Below, one piece after another: positions 1 through 5,050 of a stretch of DNA of 7,005 nt. Both the position numbers and the translations under genes were made by a program. Origin of the DNA: Chthonomonas sp. UBA2391 (lineage in GTDB: Bacteria; Armatimonadota; Fimbriimonadia; Fimbriimonadales; Fimbriimonadaceae); NCBI GenBank assembly GCA_002343825.1, contig DDSL01000085.1, forward strand, positions 1 to 7,005, read 5' to 3'. A model generated the notes under the pieces. That model was not told the DNA's origin, did not search any database, and saw only the letters and a list, made by a program, of their open reading frames with translations. Numbering within the stretch: position 1 is the stretch's first letter; each line of letters opens with the position of its first letter.

Positions 1-15
1 TCCTCCAGTGGAGGA
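1..15. repeat. Short perfect inverted repeat at the window edge
   Basis: TCCTCC, a 3-base AGT loop, then GGAGGA form a perfect 6-bp stem. It has no T-run after it on the plus strand. It may be part of a terminator or simply the end of a coding region: reading from base 2, the sequence gives Pro-Pro-Val-Glu-Glu-Lys and then TAA at 20-22, which could be the tail of a gene entering from the left. Seven codons cannot decide this. From here to base 78 I see nothing else I can name. Confidence 0.3.
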
Positions 16-78
16 GAAGTAATCGGAGAGGACGATCCCAAAACGAAGCGCGGAACCTCGATGGGTTCCGGCACCCCG

Positions 79-84
79 TATACT
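79..84 (+). promoter_or_regulatory. -10 element (TATACT) for the DinB-like gene
   Basis: TATACT matches the TAnnnT -10 consensus and ends 6 bases before the GTG at 91, so transcription would begin at or next to the start codon (leaderless). No convincing -35 box lies at the usual spacing. The same arrangement recurs at other genes in this window, which raises confidence in it. Confidence 0.6.
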
Positions 85-90
85 TGTGGT

Positions 91-618
91 GTGAAGCGAT
101 TCGATCTCGTGCCGGAACCGGACCTCCATCCGGACTTCGCGATGATGGTGGCGGCCTGGCGGGACGGGACCCGAGAGTGGCGGGATGAATTGGGCACGCC
201 GCCGGTCGAGGCGATCGTCTGGCAACCGTATGAGAACGGGCCCTCGATCGGCGGGTTGCTCCTCCACATGACTGCCTGCGACCAAGGCTGGATCATTCGG
301 GACGTGCTCGGTCAGGAAATCGTCGAGATGGACGCGGCGATCGCGTACATGCAGGGTACCGACGTCGATGCCCATCGATGGCCCGCCCCACCCCGCGAGC
401 CGCTGAGTTGGTACCTCGAGCTTCTCGATCGCAATCGTGAGGCGATGATCGGGCATCTGCGAACCGCCGATCCGGAGGCGACCGTCGACTGGGGAGACGA
501 CTATCGGTTCTCGGCGCGTTGGATCGTCGCTCACCTCGTGGAACATGACTCGTATCACGGCGGTCAGTTGGTGCTGCTGCATGAGATGTGGAAGCGGACG
601 CAGAACGCAGGAAACTAG
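91..618 (+). CDS. DinB-like four-helix-bundle metalloprotein
   Basis: A protein of 175 residues, the usual size for the DinB/YfiT-like superfamily. These are small helical-bundle proteins that bind a divalent metal through three histidines; many are thiol-dependent transferases and many have no known reaction. The visible signature is a His near the end of a hydrophobic helix (LLLHMTA, His59) and a C-terminal HxxxHxxxHxGQ-like run (HLVEHDSYHGGQ, His148, His152, His156), from which the metal triad would come. There is no signal peptide, so it should be cytoplasmic. I chose the GTG at 91 over the in-frame ATG at 61, because a TATACT box lies between them and 6 bases before the GTG, and neither start has a ribosome binding site. 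The longer form would have 185 residues. The substrate is unknown and the neighbours give no hint. Fold assignment is firm; function is open. Confidence 0.85.
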   Translation: MKRFDLVPEPDLHPDFAMMVAAWRDGTREWRDELGTPPVEAIVWQPYENGPSIGGLLLHMTACDQGWIIRDVLGQEIVEMDAAIAYMQGTDVDAHRWPAPPREPLSWYLELLDRNREAMIGHLRTADPEATVDWGDDYRFSARWIVAHLVEHDSYHGGQLVLLHEMWKRTQNAGN

Positions 619-659
619 GACGATTTCTCCGGAATGCGAATCATCAGTGCTTTCGCCGA

Positions 660-667
660 CATACTGT
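660..667 (+). promoter_or_regulatory. -10 candidate for the rhomboid-like gene
   Basis: CATACTGT offers two overlapping -10 readings: CATACT at 660-665 (10 bases before ATG 676) or TACTGT at 662-667 (8 bases before). Either would give no leader or a few bases of leader. The purine run AAAGAGGA touches the ATG directly and is too close to act as a standard ribosome binding site. Confidence 0.45.
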
Positions 668-675
668 AAAGAGGA

Positions 676-1476
676 ATGAGCGCGTTGCCCAACTTCAACC
701 CACGCCTCCGCGCGACGGGTGCCCCGGTGACTCTGGCCCTGATCGGAGCGTTGATCGCCACGTTCCTGCTTGCCTGGTTCGGCTTGCGGGAGCTGTTCGG
801 GGCCGATCTCGCGCTCCTCGCGAACTCCATCCGGTCCGCTCCTTGGACGTTGGTGACCTATCCGTTTGCGAACTTGGGCGACGGCACCGGACTCCTGTGG
901 ATGCTTCTGACCCTGCTCTGGCTTTGGTGGGCGGGAGCTGCGCTCGAACGCGAGATGGGGAGCGGACGCTTCGCCGTCTGCTGGATTACGGCGACCGTGG
1001 CCGGAGGACTGCTGGCTTCAGCGGGGGCGTTGATCGCCGGCGTTCAGTTCGTCCTCCTCGGACCGATGCTTCCACTGAGCGCGGTCACGATGATGTGGGG
1101 GGCGCGCAACGCGGAAGCCCGGATCATGCTGATGATGATCATTCCGTTCAAGGGCAGCTGGCTGGCGGCGCTGACCGCCGCGCTGGTGGTCTTCGGATAC
1201 GGCACCTACCATCCCCTGATCGGGTTCTTCGCAGTCGTGACGCCGGTGCTGTTCTGGCTCTGGGCCTCGAACCGGATCCCCTTCCTGGCCTACTCGACCG
1301 GGATTCGGAGCGGACAACGCCAGAGCCGGGGTGACCGCCTCCGCGAGCAAAAGCGTCACACGGAATGGCTCGACGCGATCGAGTCGAAGAAGAAAGAGCG
1401 TGAAGAGCGTGAGCGATTGCGTCAACTCTTCGAGCGCAGCCTCATCACCGATCCCGACGAAGACGAACGGCGCTAG
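676..1476 (+). CDS. Rhomboid-like membrane protein, probably inactive as a protease
   Basis: A polytopic membrane protein of 266 residues. Hydrophobic segments lie roughly at residues 17-35, 72-90, 98-121, 123-142, 161-175 and 180-197, matching a six-helix rhomboid core. The stretch PWTLVTYPFAN (56-66) followed by a helix and then ALEREMGSGRF (89-99) is the typical rhomboid L1 to TM2/TM3 passage. Active rhomboids carry HxxxN in TM2, GxSG in TM4 and a catalytic His in TM6. Here the TM2 position reads GLLWML, the TM4 position reads PMLPLSAVT with no GxSG, and TM6 has no His inside the helix (His179 only precedes it). I therefore infer a pseudoprotease that binds or chaperones membrane proteins. 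The C-terminus (about 215-266) is highly charged, with a Lys/Glu/Arg-rich probable helix around 228-255, and should face the cytoplasm. Its TAG stop overlaps the stop of the convergent lipoprotein gene. Confidence 0.75.
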   Translation: MSALPNFNPRLRATGAPVTLALIGALIATFLLAWFGLRELFGADLALLANSIRSAPWTLVTYPFANLGDGTGLLWMLLTLLWLWWAGAALEREMGSGRFAVCWITATVAGGLLASAGALIAGVQFVLLGPMLPLSAVTMMWGARNAEARIMLMMIIPFKGSWLAALTAALVVFGYGTYHPLIGFFAVVTPVLFWLWASNRIPFLAYSTGIRSGQRQSRGDRLREQKRHTEWLDAIESKKKEREERERLRQLFERSLITDPDEDERR

Positions 1477-1479
1477 CCG
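1468..1479. other. Shared CTAG stop of two convergent genes in a small palindrome
   Basis: CTAG at 1473-1476 supplies TAG to the plus-strand gene (1474-1476) and TAG to the minus-strand gene (1475-1473), so the two coding regions overlap by 4 bases tail to tail. The site sits in CGGC-GCTA-GCCG (1468-1479), a 4-bp stem with a 4-base loop. It has no T-run, so I do not call it a terminator; read-through from either side would make antisense RNA to the other gene. Confidence 0.7.
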
Positions 1480-1928
1480 GATTTCGCGAAGACCAGGTCG
1501 CCGAGGGCGTCCGACTTGTTCGGCGCCGCAGGCGTCGCGATGCTCATCGTGCCCAGATCCGGGGCGGACGAGAGATCCCAGACCTGCATGCCCTGACCGT
1601 AGCCCACGGGTTGTGCGCCGGTCTCCTGCATCTGCTTGGTCATCTTGATCAGGGCATCGTCGGACGTCATTCCGTTGTAGGTGGTCGGGGTGAGGGTCAC
1701 GTTGCCGCCCTTCTCGATCCACGTCCCTTCGATCGCCTCTTCGCCGATCACCAGCTTGTACTTGCCGTCGGACTTGAGTTCCAGTTCGATCGCACCATGA
1801 GGCGAACTGGCGACCCAGTTGCCCGGATAGGTCATCGCCTGGGCATTGCCCCCCTCGCCTCCGACGCCTTTGCCACACCCGATCAAGCCTGCCACCAAGA
1901 CCACCAGCAACAGCACGAACCGCTTCAT
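1473..1928 (-). CDS. Small lipoprotein with a lipocalin-like or NlpE-like body
   Basis: A protein of 151 residues beginning with a lipoprotein signal: MKR, a hydrophobic run at 4-16, then the lipobox L15-I16-G17-C18, so Cys18 should be lipidated and the protein anchored on the outside of a membrane. A Gly-rich spacer (19-27) follows. The folded part (about 33-80) has short alternating strands: GNWVAS, IELELKSDGKYKLVIG, IEGTWIEKGGNVTLTP. This W...DGKY...GTW...G..TLTP rhythm is seen in small beta-barrel lipoproteins of the lipocalin-like/NlpE-N type; that is a fold-level guess, not a family match. The C-terminal third is rich in Met, Ala and Pro and has no clear motif. The ATG at 1928 is chosen because the signal peptide starts there and CATGAT lies 6 bases upstream, although the frame stays open farther out. 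Function unknown. Confidence 0.75.
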   Translation of the reverse strand: MKRFVLLLVVLVAGLIGCGKGVGGEGGNAQAMTYPGNWVASSPHGAIELELKSDGKYKLVIGEEAIEGTWIEKGGNVTLTPTTYNGMTSDDALIKMTKQMQETGAQPVGYGQGMQVWDLSSAPDLGTMSIATPAAPNKSDALGDLVFAKSG

Positions 1929-1934
1929 GTCCGG

Positions 1935-1940
1935 ATCATG
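1935..1940 (-). promoter_or_regulatory. -10 candidate (CATGAT) for the lipoprotein gene
   Basis: Read on the minus strand, CATGAT is followed by 6 bases (CCGGAC) and then the ATG at 1928. It fits the spacing of the other start-proximal boxes in this window but matches the TATAAT consensus less well, and no ribosome binding site is present. Confidence 0.4.
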
Positions 1941-1972
1941 GCACACCCGACGACTCATCTCGGCGCGACCGC

Positions 1973-1978
1973 TATTCT
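1973..1978 (+). promoter_or_regulatory. Possible -10 (TATTCT) for the outer-membrane protein gene
   Basis: TATTCT fits TAnnnT and would start a transcript near 1985, leaving a leader of about 60 bases before the ATG at 2049. The region 1929-2048 separates two divergent genes and must hold promoters for both. No strong -35 is visible, so the call is tentative. Confidence 0.3.
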
Positions 1979-2034
1979 TACCGGGGTCCCGTGCCGACCA
2001 ATCATGGAATGCCCCCCTCGGCATATCTCTGGCT

Positions 2035-2040
2035 GGAGGA
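2035..2040 (+). promoter_or_regulatory. Shine-Dalgarno site (GGAGGA) deciding the start at 2049
   Basis: GGAGGA ends 8 bases before the ATG at 2049, close to ideal. It is the only strong, well-spaced ribosome binding site I see before a gene in this window; it favours ATG 2049 over the in-frame ATG at 2004, which has none. Confidence 0.7.
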
Positions 2041-2048
2041 AATACGGA

Positions 2049-2678
2049 ATGGTGTGGCGTGGACTCGCGATGGGTTCGGCATTGGCGGTCGGGGCGATCG
2101 CGCAGGCCGGGCCGACGATGCTGAACTTCATCCCGGTGGCGGATATCTTGCGCCACCGCGAGGCGGCGATCGCCTACACGATCTCGGGCACGGAGAAGCA
2201 CATCGATCCGACGGTGCTGCACGCCCACGCGATCACGATCGGTCTGTTCGACCGGCTCGAAGTGGGCTACGACAACGACTTCCTCGGCTCGACGACGCTG
2301 AATGCGAAGATCCTGCTCTTCGAAGAGCCGGTCGACGGGAAATGGGCCCTCAGCGCCGGAATCATGAACTGGGATCTGTATGGCTACAGCGAGCCCTACC
2401 TCGTCGGGCGCTACGATCTTCCTTCATGCCGGCTTCATCTCGGCGCGATCCGGGACGATCGGTGGCGGCTGATCGCCGGGGTGGACTTCCCGATCTTCGG
2501 GGATTGGACGGCGATGCTGGACTTCAAGAGCGGACCGGGTTCCTACACGTGGTTCGGTCTCTCGGCCCCGATCCGAGGCGTCGAGGGACTCTCGGTTTGG
2601 GCCGGCGTCGGCTACCCGATGACGCGATCGGACGGGGTCCAATGGTCGGCGTCGCTGACCTACGTCGTTCGTTTCTGA
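2049..2678 (+). CDS. Secreted protein, probable small outer-membrane beta-barrel
   Basis: A protein of 209 residues with a signal peptide: MVWR, a hydrophobic run (about 5-18), then an Ala-Gln-Ala cleavage site after residue 20. The mature part is a chain of short amphipathic strands separated by turns, for example HAITIGLFDRLEVGYDND, WALSAGIMNWDLYG, CRLHLGAIRDDRWRLIAGVD, WTAMLDFKSG and LSVWAGVGYPM. It ends SLTYVVRF; an aromatic last residue preceded by alternating hydrophobics is the usual C-terminal signal for outer-membrane barrel assembly. I infer about 8-10 strands. The family is not one I can name, and no catalytic motif is visible. The gene is divergent from the lipoprotein gene (120 bases between starts) and ends 15 bases before the ftcD start. 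A start at ATG 2004 would add 15 residues but lacks a ribosome binding site. Confidence 0.65.
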   Translation: MVWRGLAMGSALAVGAIAQAGPTMLNFIPVADILRHREAAIAYTISGTEKHIDPTVLHAHAITIGLFDRLEVGYDNDFLGSTTLNAKILLFEEPVDGKWALSAGIMNWDLYGYSEPYLVGRYDLPSCRLHLGAIRDDRWRLIAGVDFPIFGDWTAMLDFKSGPGSYTWFGLSAPIRGVEGLSVWAGVGYPMTRSDGVQWSASLTYVVRF

Positions 2679-2681
2679 CCC

Positions 2682-2687
2682 CATAAT
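2682..2687 (+). promoter_or_regulatory. -10 element (CATAAT) for ftcD
   Basis: CATAAT differs from TATAAT at one base and lies 6 bases before ATG 2694, just after the preceding stop codon. No ribosome binding site fits in the remaining GGGCGC. This gives ftcD its own leaderless promoter even though the gap to the gene before it is only 15 bases. Confidence 0.55.
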
Positions 2688-2693
2688 GGGCGC

Positions 2694-4391
2694 ATGCCCG
2701 CGCCACTGATCGAATGCGTTCCGAACTTCAGCGAAGGGCGGGACGCGGCCATCCTCGACGCCATCGCCGACGCCATCCGCGCCGTCGAGGGCGTTCGCCT
2801 GTTGAACGTCGACCCCGGCCAAGCGACGCACCGAACGGTGTACACGTTCGTGGGCGAGCCGGAGCCTGTGTGCGAGGCCGCCTTTCAGGCGGCCCGGGTG
2901 GCGTGCGAATCGATTGACATGAGCCGGCACACCGGGGAGCATCCCCGGTTCGGCGCGCTCGACGTCTGCCCTTTGATCCCGATCGCGGGGATCACGATGG
3001 AGGAGACGGCGGCCTATGCCCGGCGGTTGGGGCAGCGGATGGGTGAAGAGCTCGGCATGTCGATCTACCTTTACGAGTACGCGGCCACGTCGGAGGAGCG
3101 GCGCAACCTCGCGACCTTGCGCGCGGGCGAGTACGAGGGCCTCGAGGCCAAGCTCGCGAAGCCGGAATGGAAACCTGACTTCGGACCCTCGAGCTTCAAT
3201 CCTCGCTCGGGGGCGAGCGCGGTCGGGGCGCGCGATTTCCTCGTCGCGTTCAATGTGAATCTCAACACGACCTCGGTGCGCCGGGCGAACAGTGTCGCGT
3301 TCGACGTGCGCGAGAAGGGTCGTCCCAAACGGGTCGGTGATCCGATCACGGGGGAGACGCTCAAGGACGATGAGGGCAACACCCTGTACGAGCCGGGCGC
3401 GCTCAAGGCTGTGAAAGCGATCGGCTGGTTCATCGAAGAGTACGGGATCGCCCAGATCTCGATGAACCTGACGAACCTTGGGATCACACCGGTCCATGTG
3501 GCCTTCGACGAGTGTTGCCGACGAGCCGAGGCCCGAGGGATGCGGGTGACCGGCTCCGAGCTCGTCGGCCTCATCCCGCTGGCGGCGATGCTGGACGCCG
3601 GCCGGTACTTCCTGCGCAAGCAGCGCCGTTCGACCGGTGTCTCCGACGCCGAGCTGATTCGGATCGCAATCCTCTCGATGGGTCTCGACGACTTGACCCC
3701 CTTCGATCCTGAAGTGCGGATCATCGAATACGCGATGCGCGATCGGTCGAGCCGCAGGTTGGTCGATCTCACGGTGCGAGGCTTCGTCGAGGAGACGGCG
3801 AGCGAGTCCCCGGCTCCCGGCGGCGGTTCGGTCTCGGCGGCGATGGGGGCGATGGGCGCCGCCTTGGCGGCGATGGTGGCGAATCTCAGTTCCCACAAGC
3901 GTGGCTGGGATGAGCGGTGGGAGGAGTTCAGCGACTGGGCCGAACAGGCGAAAGCTTGCCACGATACGCTCCTGCGCCTGATCGACGACGATACGGACGC
4001 CTTCAACCGGGTGATGGCCGCGTTCGGGCTGCCGAAGGGCACGCCGGAAGAGAAGTCGGCCCGGTCCGCCGCGATTCAGTCGGCCACGAAGGGCGCGATC
4101 GAGGTGCCGCTCCAGGTCATGGAGGTCGCCCTGCGGGGGATGGCGGTCGCGGAGCGGATGGCCGCCATCGGGAACCCGAACTCGATCTCGGACGCGGGGG
4201 TCGGTGTGCTGGCGTGCCGCGCCGCGATCCGCGGGGCGGAGATGAACGTTCGGATCAATCTCGGCTCCCTGAAGGATGCCGCGTACAAGAGCGCCGCGCT
4301 CGAGCGTTGCGCGGAAGTCCTGGCCGAGGCGGAAGCGTATGAGGCGCGAACGGTCGCCCTCGTTGCCGCGTCGATCGATGGGGGAGGATAG
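2694..4391 (+). CDS. ftcD: Bifunctional glutamate formimidoyltransferase / formimidoyltetrahydrofolate cyclodeaminase
   Basis: This cytoplasmic enzyme moves the formimino group from N-formimino-L-glutamate, the late intermediate of histidine breakdown, to tetrahydrofolate, then releases ammonia to form 5,10-methenyltetrahydrofolate. At 565 residues it is close to animal FTCD (about 540), so both domains are complete and fused. The transferase opens with LIECVPNFSEGRD (5-17) and has RHTGEHPRFGALDVCP (78-93), where His83 corresponds to the catalytic His of the mammalian enzyme; its second half carries the VAFNVNLNT strand. DPEVRIIEYAMRD marks the linker. The cyclodeaminase starts near 356 (LVDLTVRGFVEETAS), with PAPGGGSVSA (about 372-381) and GNPNSISDAGVGVLACRAA (493-511) as its signatures. 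No hut genes are adjacent, so a histidine-pathway role here rests on the enzyme alone. Many bacteria split the two activities between genes. The start is supported by CATAAT 6 bases upstream and by the standard N-terminus. Confidence 0.96.
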   Translation: MPAPLIECVPNFSEGRDAAILDAIADAIRAVEGVRLLNVDPGQATHRTVYTFVGEPEPVCEAAFQAARVACESIDMSRHTGEHPRFGALDVCPLIPIAGITMEETAAYARRLGQRMGEELGMSIYLYEYAATSEERRNLATLRAGEYEGLEAKLAKPEWKPDFGPSSFNPRSGASAVGARDFLVAFNVNLNTTSVRRANSVAFDVREKGRPKRVGDPITGETLKDDEGNTLYEPGALKAVKAIGWFIEEYGIAQISMNLTNLGITPVHVAFDECCRRAEARGMRVTGSELVGLIPLAAMLDAGRYFLRKQRRSTGVSDAELIRIAILSMGLDDLTPFDPEVRIIEYAMRDRSSRRLVDLTVRGFVEETASESPAPGGGSVSAAMGAMGAALAAMVANLSSHKRGWDERWEEFSDWAEQAKACHDTLLRLIDDDTDAFNRVMAAFGLPKGTPEEKSARSAAIQSATKGAIEVPLQVMEVALRGMAVAERMAAIGNPNSISDAGVGVLACRAAIRGAEMNVRINLGSLKDAAYKSAALERCAEVLAEAEAYEARTVALVAASIDGGG

Positions 4392-4395
4392 GGCA

Positions 4396-4422
4396 GCCTC
4401 TCCGCCCGGTGGGCGAAGAGGC
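4396..4422. terminator. Strong hairpin between convergent ftcD and thioredoxin genes
   Basis: GCCTCT (4396-4401) pairs with AGAGGC (4417-4422) and, after one C/A mismatch, CGCCC (4403-4407) pairs with GGGCG (4411-4415) around a GGT loop: 11 base pairs in total. It begins 4 bases after the ftcD stop and ends 16 bases before the end of the opposing gene, where a shared terminator is expected. Neither strand has a T-run behind it, so it may be a non-canonical or RNA-stabilising structure. Confidence 0.55.
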
Positions 4423-4438
4423 GGGTCGGGGTCGCGGA

Positions 4439-4987
4439 TTACTTGCCCTGTCGCGAGGCTTTCCAGGCGTCGATGATCTGGACGAGCACCTTCTCGGTCA
4501 GGGGTTCTTCCTCGCTGCCGGGGAAGCCCTGCCAACGCACGATCCCGTCGGGAGTCACGATCATCACGTGGGGGATGCCCTGGACGCCCACGGCCTCGCT
4601 CGTGCGCCCCTTCGTGTCGATGGCGATCGGGTACTGCATCGTCGTCTTACCCATGAATTCCTGAACGACCTTGGGGTCTTCCTTCGAGAGACCGACGAAG
4701 ACGACGTCCTTGCCGAACTTCTGGTGGAACTCGTTGAGCTCGGGAATCAGGGCGCGACAGGGTCCACACCAGGTCGCCCAGAAGTCGACAAAGACGATCT
4801 TGTCCTTCAAGTCGGGAGCTTTGCCACTCAGCCAGCGTTCGACGACGAGCTCGGGGGCCTTCTTGCCCCGCAGATCGTTCTTGGCGTACAGCTTCTTGGT
4901 CGTGGCGATCGGCGGGTAGTCGGGGCCGGGACCGAGGGGGGAGGAAGAAAAGGCGAGTCCGAGGAGGGCGCAAGTCACGATGATCAT
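4439..4987 (-). CDS. TlpA/ResA-like exported thioredoxin-fold protein
   Basis: A protein of 182 residues with a short hydrophobic N-terminus (MIIVTCALLGLAFSSS, 1-16) that should export it or hold it in the membrane on the periplasmic side. The thioredoxin domain (about 40-178) shows the membrane-bound reductase type: VDFWATWCGPCRALIPEL with Cys74 and Cys77 as the redox pair, a middle segment with VVFVGLSKEDP, and GIPHVMIVTPDG with cis-Pro139 opposite the active site. Such proteins reduce disulfides outside the cytoplasm, for example in cytochrome c assembly, or act as general thiol oxidoreductases. No cytochrome genes are nearby, so the partner is unknown. An in-frame ATG at 5008 would add 7 residues, but CATACT lies exactly 6 bases before the ATG at 4987, the spacing used by its neighbours, and it would sit inside the longer form. 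Cys6 in the signal region is not in a lipobox. Confidence 0.93.
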   Translation of the reverse strand: MIIVTCALLGLAFSSSPLGPGPDYPPIATTKKLYAKNDLRGKKAPELVVERWLSGKAPDLKDKIVFVDFWATWCGPCRALIPELNEFHQKFGKDVVFVGLSKEDPKVVQEFMGKTTMQYPIAIDTKGRTSEAVGVQGIPHVMIVTPDGIVRWQGFPGSEEEPLTEKVLVQIIDAWKASRQGK

Positions 4988-4993
4988 GTCCTC

Positions 4994-4999
4994 AGTATG
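4994..4999 (-). promoter_or_regulatory. -10 element (CATACT) for the thioredoxin gene
   Basis: On the minus strand CATACT is followed by GAGGAC and then the ATG at 4987. A possible -35, TTTGCA (minus strand, 5021-5016), is 16 bases upstream and matches TTGACA at 4 of 6 positions. The GAGG in the spacer could also be read as a weak ribosome binding site, but it is only 2 bases from the ATG. Confidence 0.55.
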
Positions 5000-5037
5000 G
5001 CGAGTCATCTCGGCCTGCAAACAGGGTTCCGGGCTCG

Positions 5038-5043
5038 TATACT
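5038..5043 (+). promoter_or_regulatory. -10 element (TATACT) for the oxidoreductase gene
   Basis: TATACT lies 7 bases before ATG 5051 with no ribosome binding site between, so the transcript is probably leaderless. A weak -35 (CTGCAA, 5015-5020, 3 of 6 matches) is 17 bases upstream and overlaps the -35 candidate of the divergent thioredoxin promoter. Confidence 0.6.
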
Positions 5044-5050
5044 GGCGCGA

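Noticed and set aside
61..90. ATG at 61 as the start of the DinB-like protein
   Set aside because: No ribosome binding site precedes it and a TATACT box lies downstream of it, 6 bases before GTG 91. It remains possible if another promoter lies upstream.
588..1334. Plus-strand frame overlapping the rhomboid-like gene
   Set aside because: Arg/Asp/Gly-rich shadow; the 676 frame instead gives consistent membrane helices and a rhomboid-type passage.
1018..1878. Minus-strand open frame across the rhomboid-like and lipoprotein genes
   Set aside because: Its translation is Arg/Gly/Asp-rich without motifs and overlaps two genes with recognisable signal and membrane segments.
1611..2048. Upstream extension of the secreted barrel-like protein
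   Set aside because: It would be antisense to the lipoprotein gene and bury the signal peptide; ATG 2049 has a strong, well-spaced GGAGGA.
2424..4535. Open frame of about 700 codons on the minus strand opposite ftcD
   Set aside because: It is antisense to a clearly real enzyme, has low-complexity Arg/Pro/Gly/His-rich composition typical of GC-rich shadow frames, and shows no recognisable domain.
4988..5008. ATG at 5008 as the start of the thioredoxin-like protein
   Set aside because: The -10 box CATACT would fall inside the coding sequence, and the 7 extra polar residues do not improve the signal peptide.
4409..5050. In-frame N-terminal extension of the Gfo/Idh oxidoreductase
   Set aside because: The extension is antisense to the TlpA-like gene, has no family match, and the Rossmann motif sits at the expected distance from ATG 5051, which has its own -10 box.
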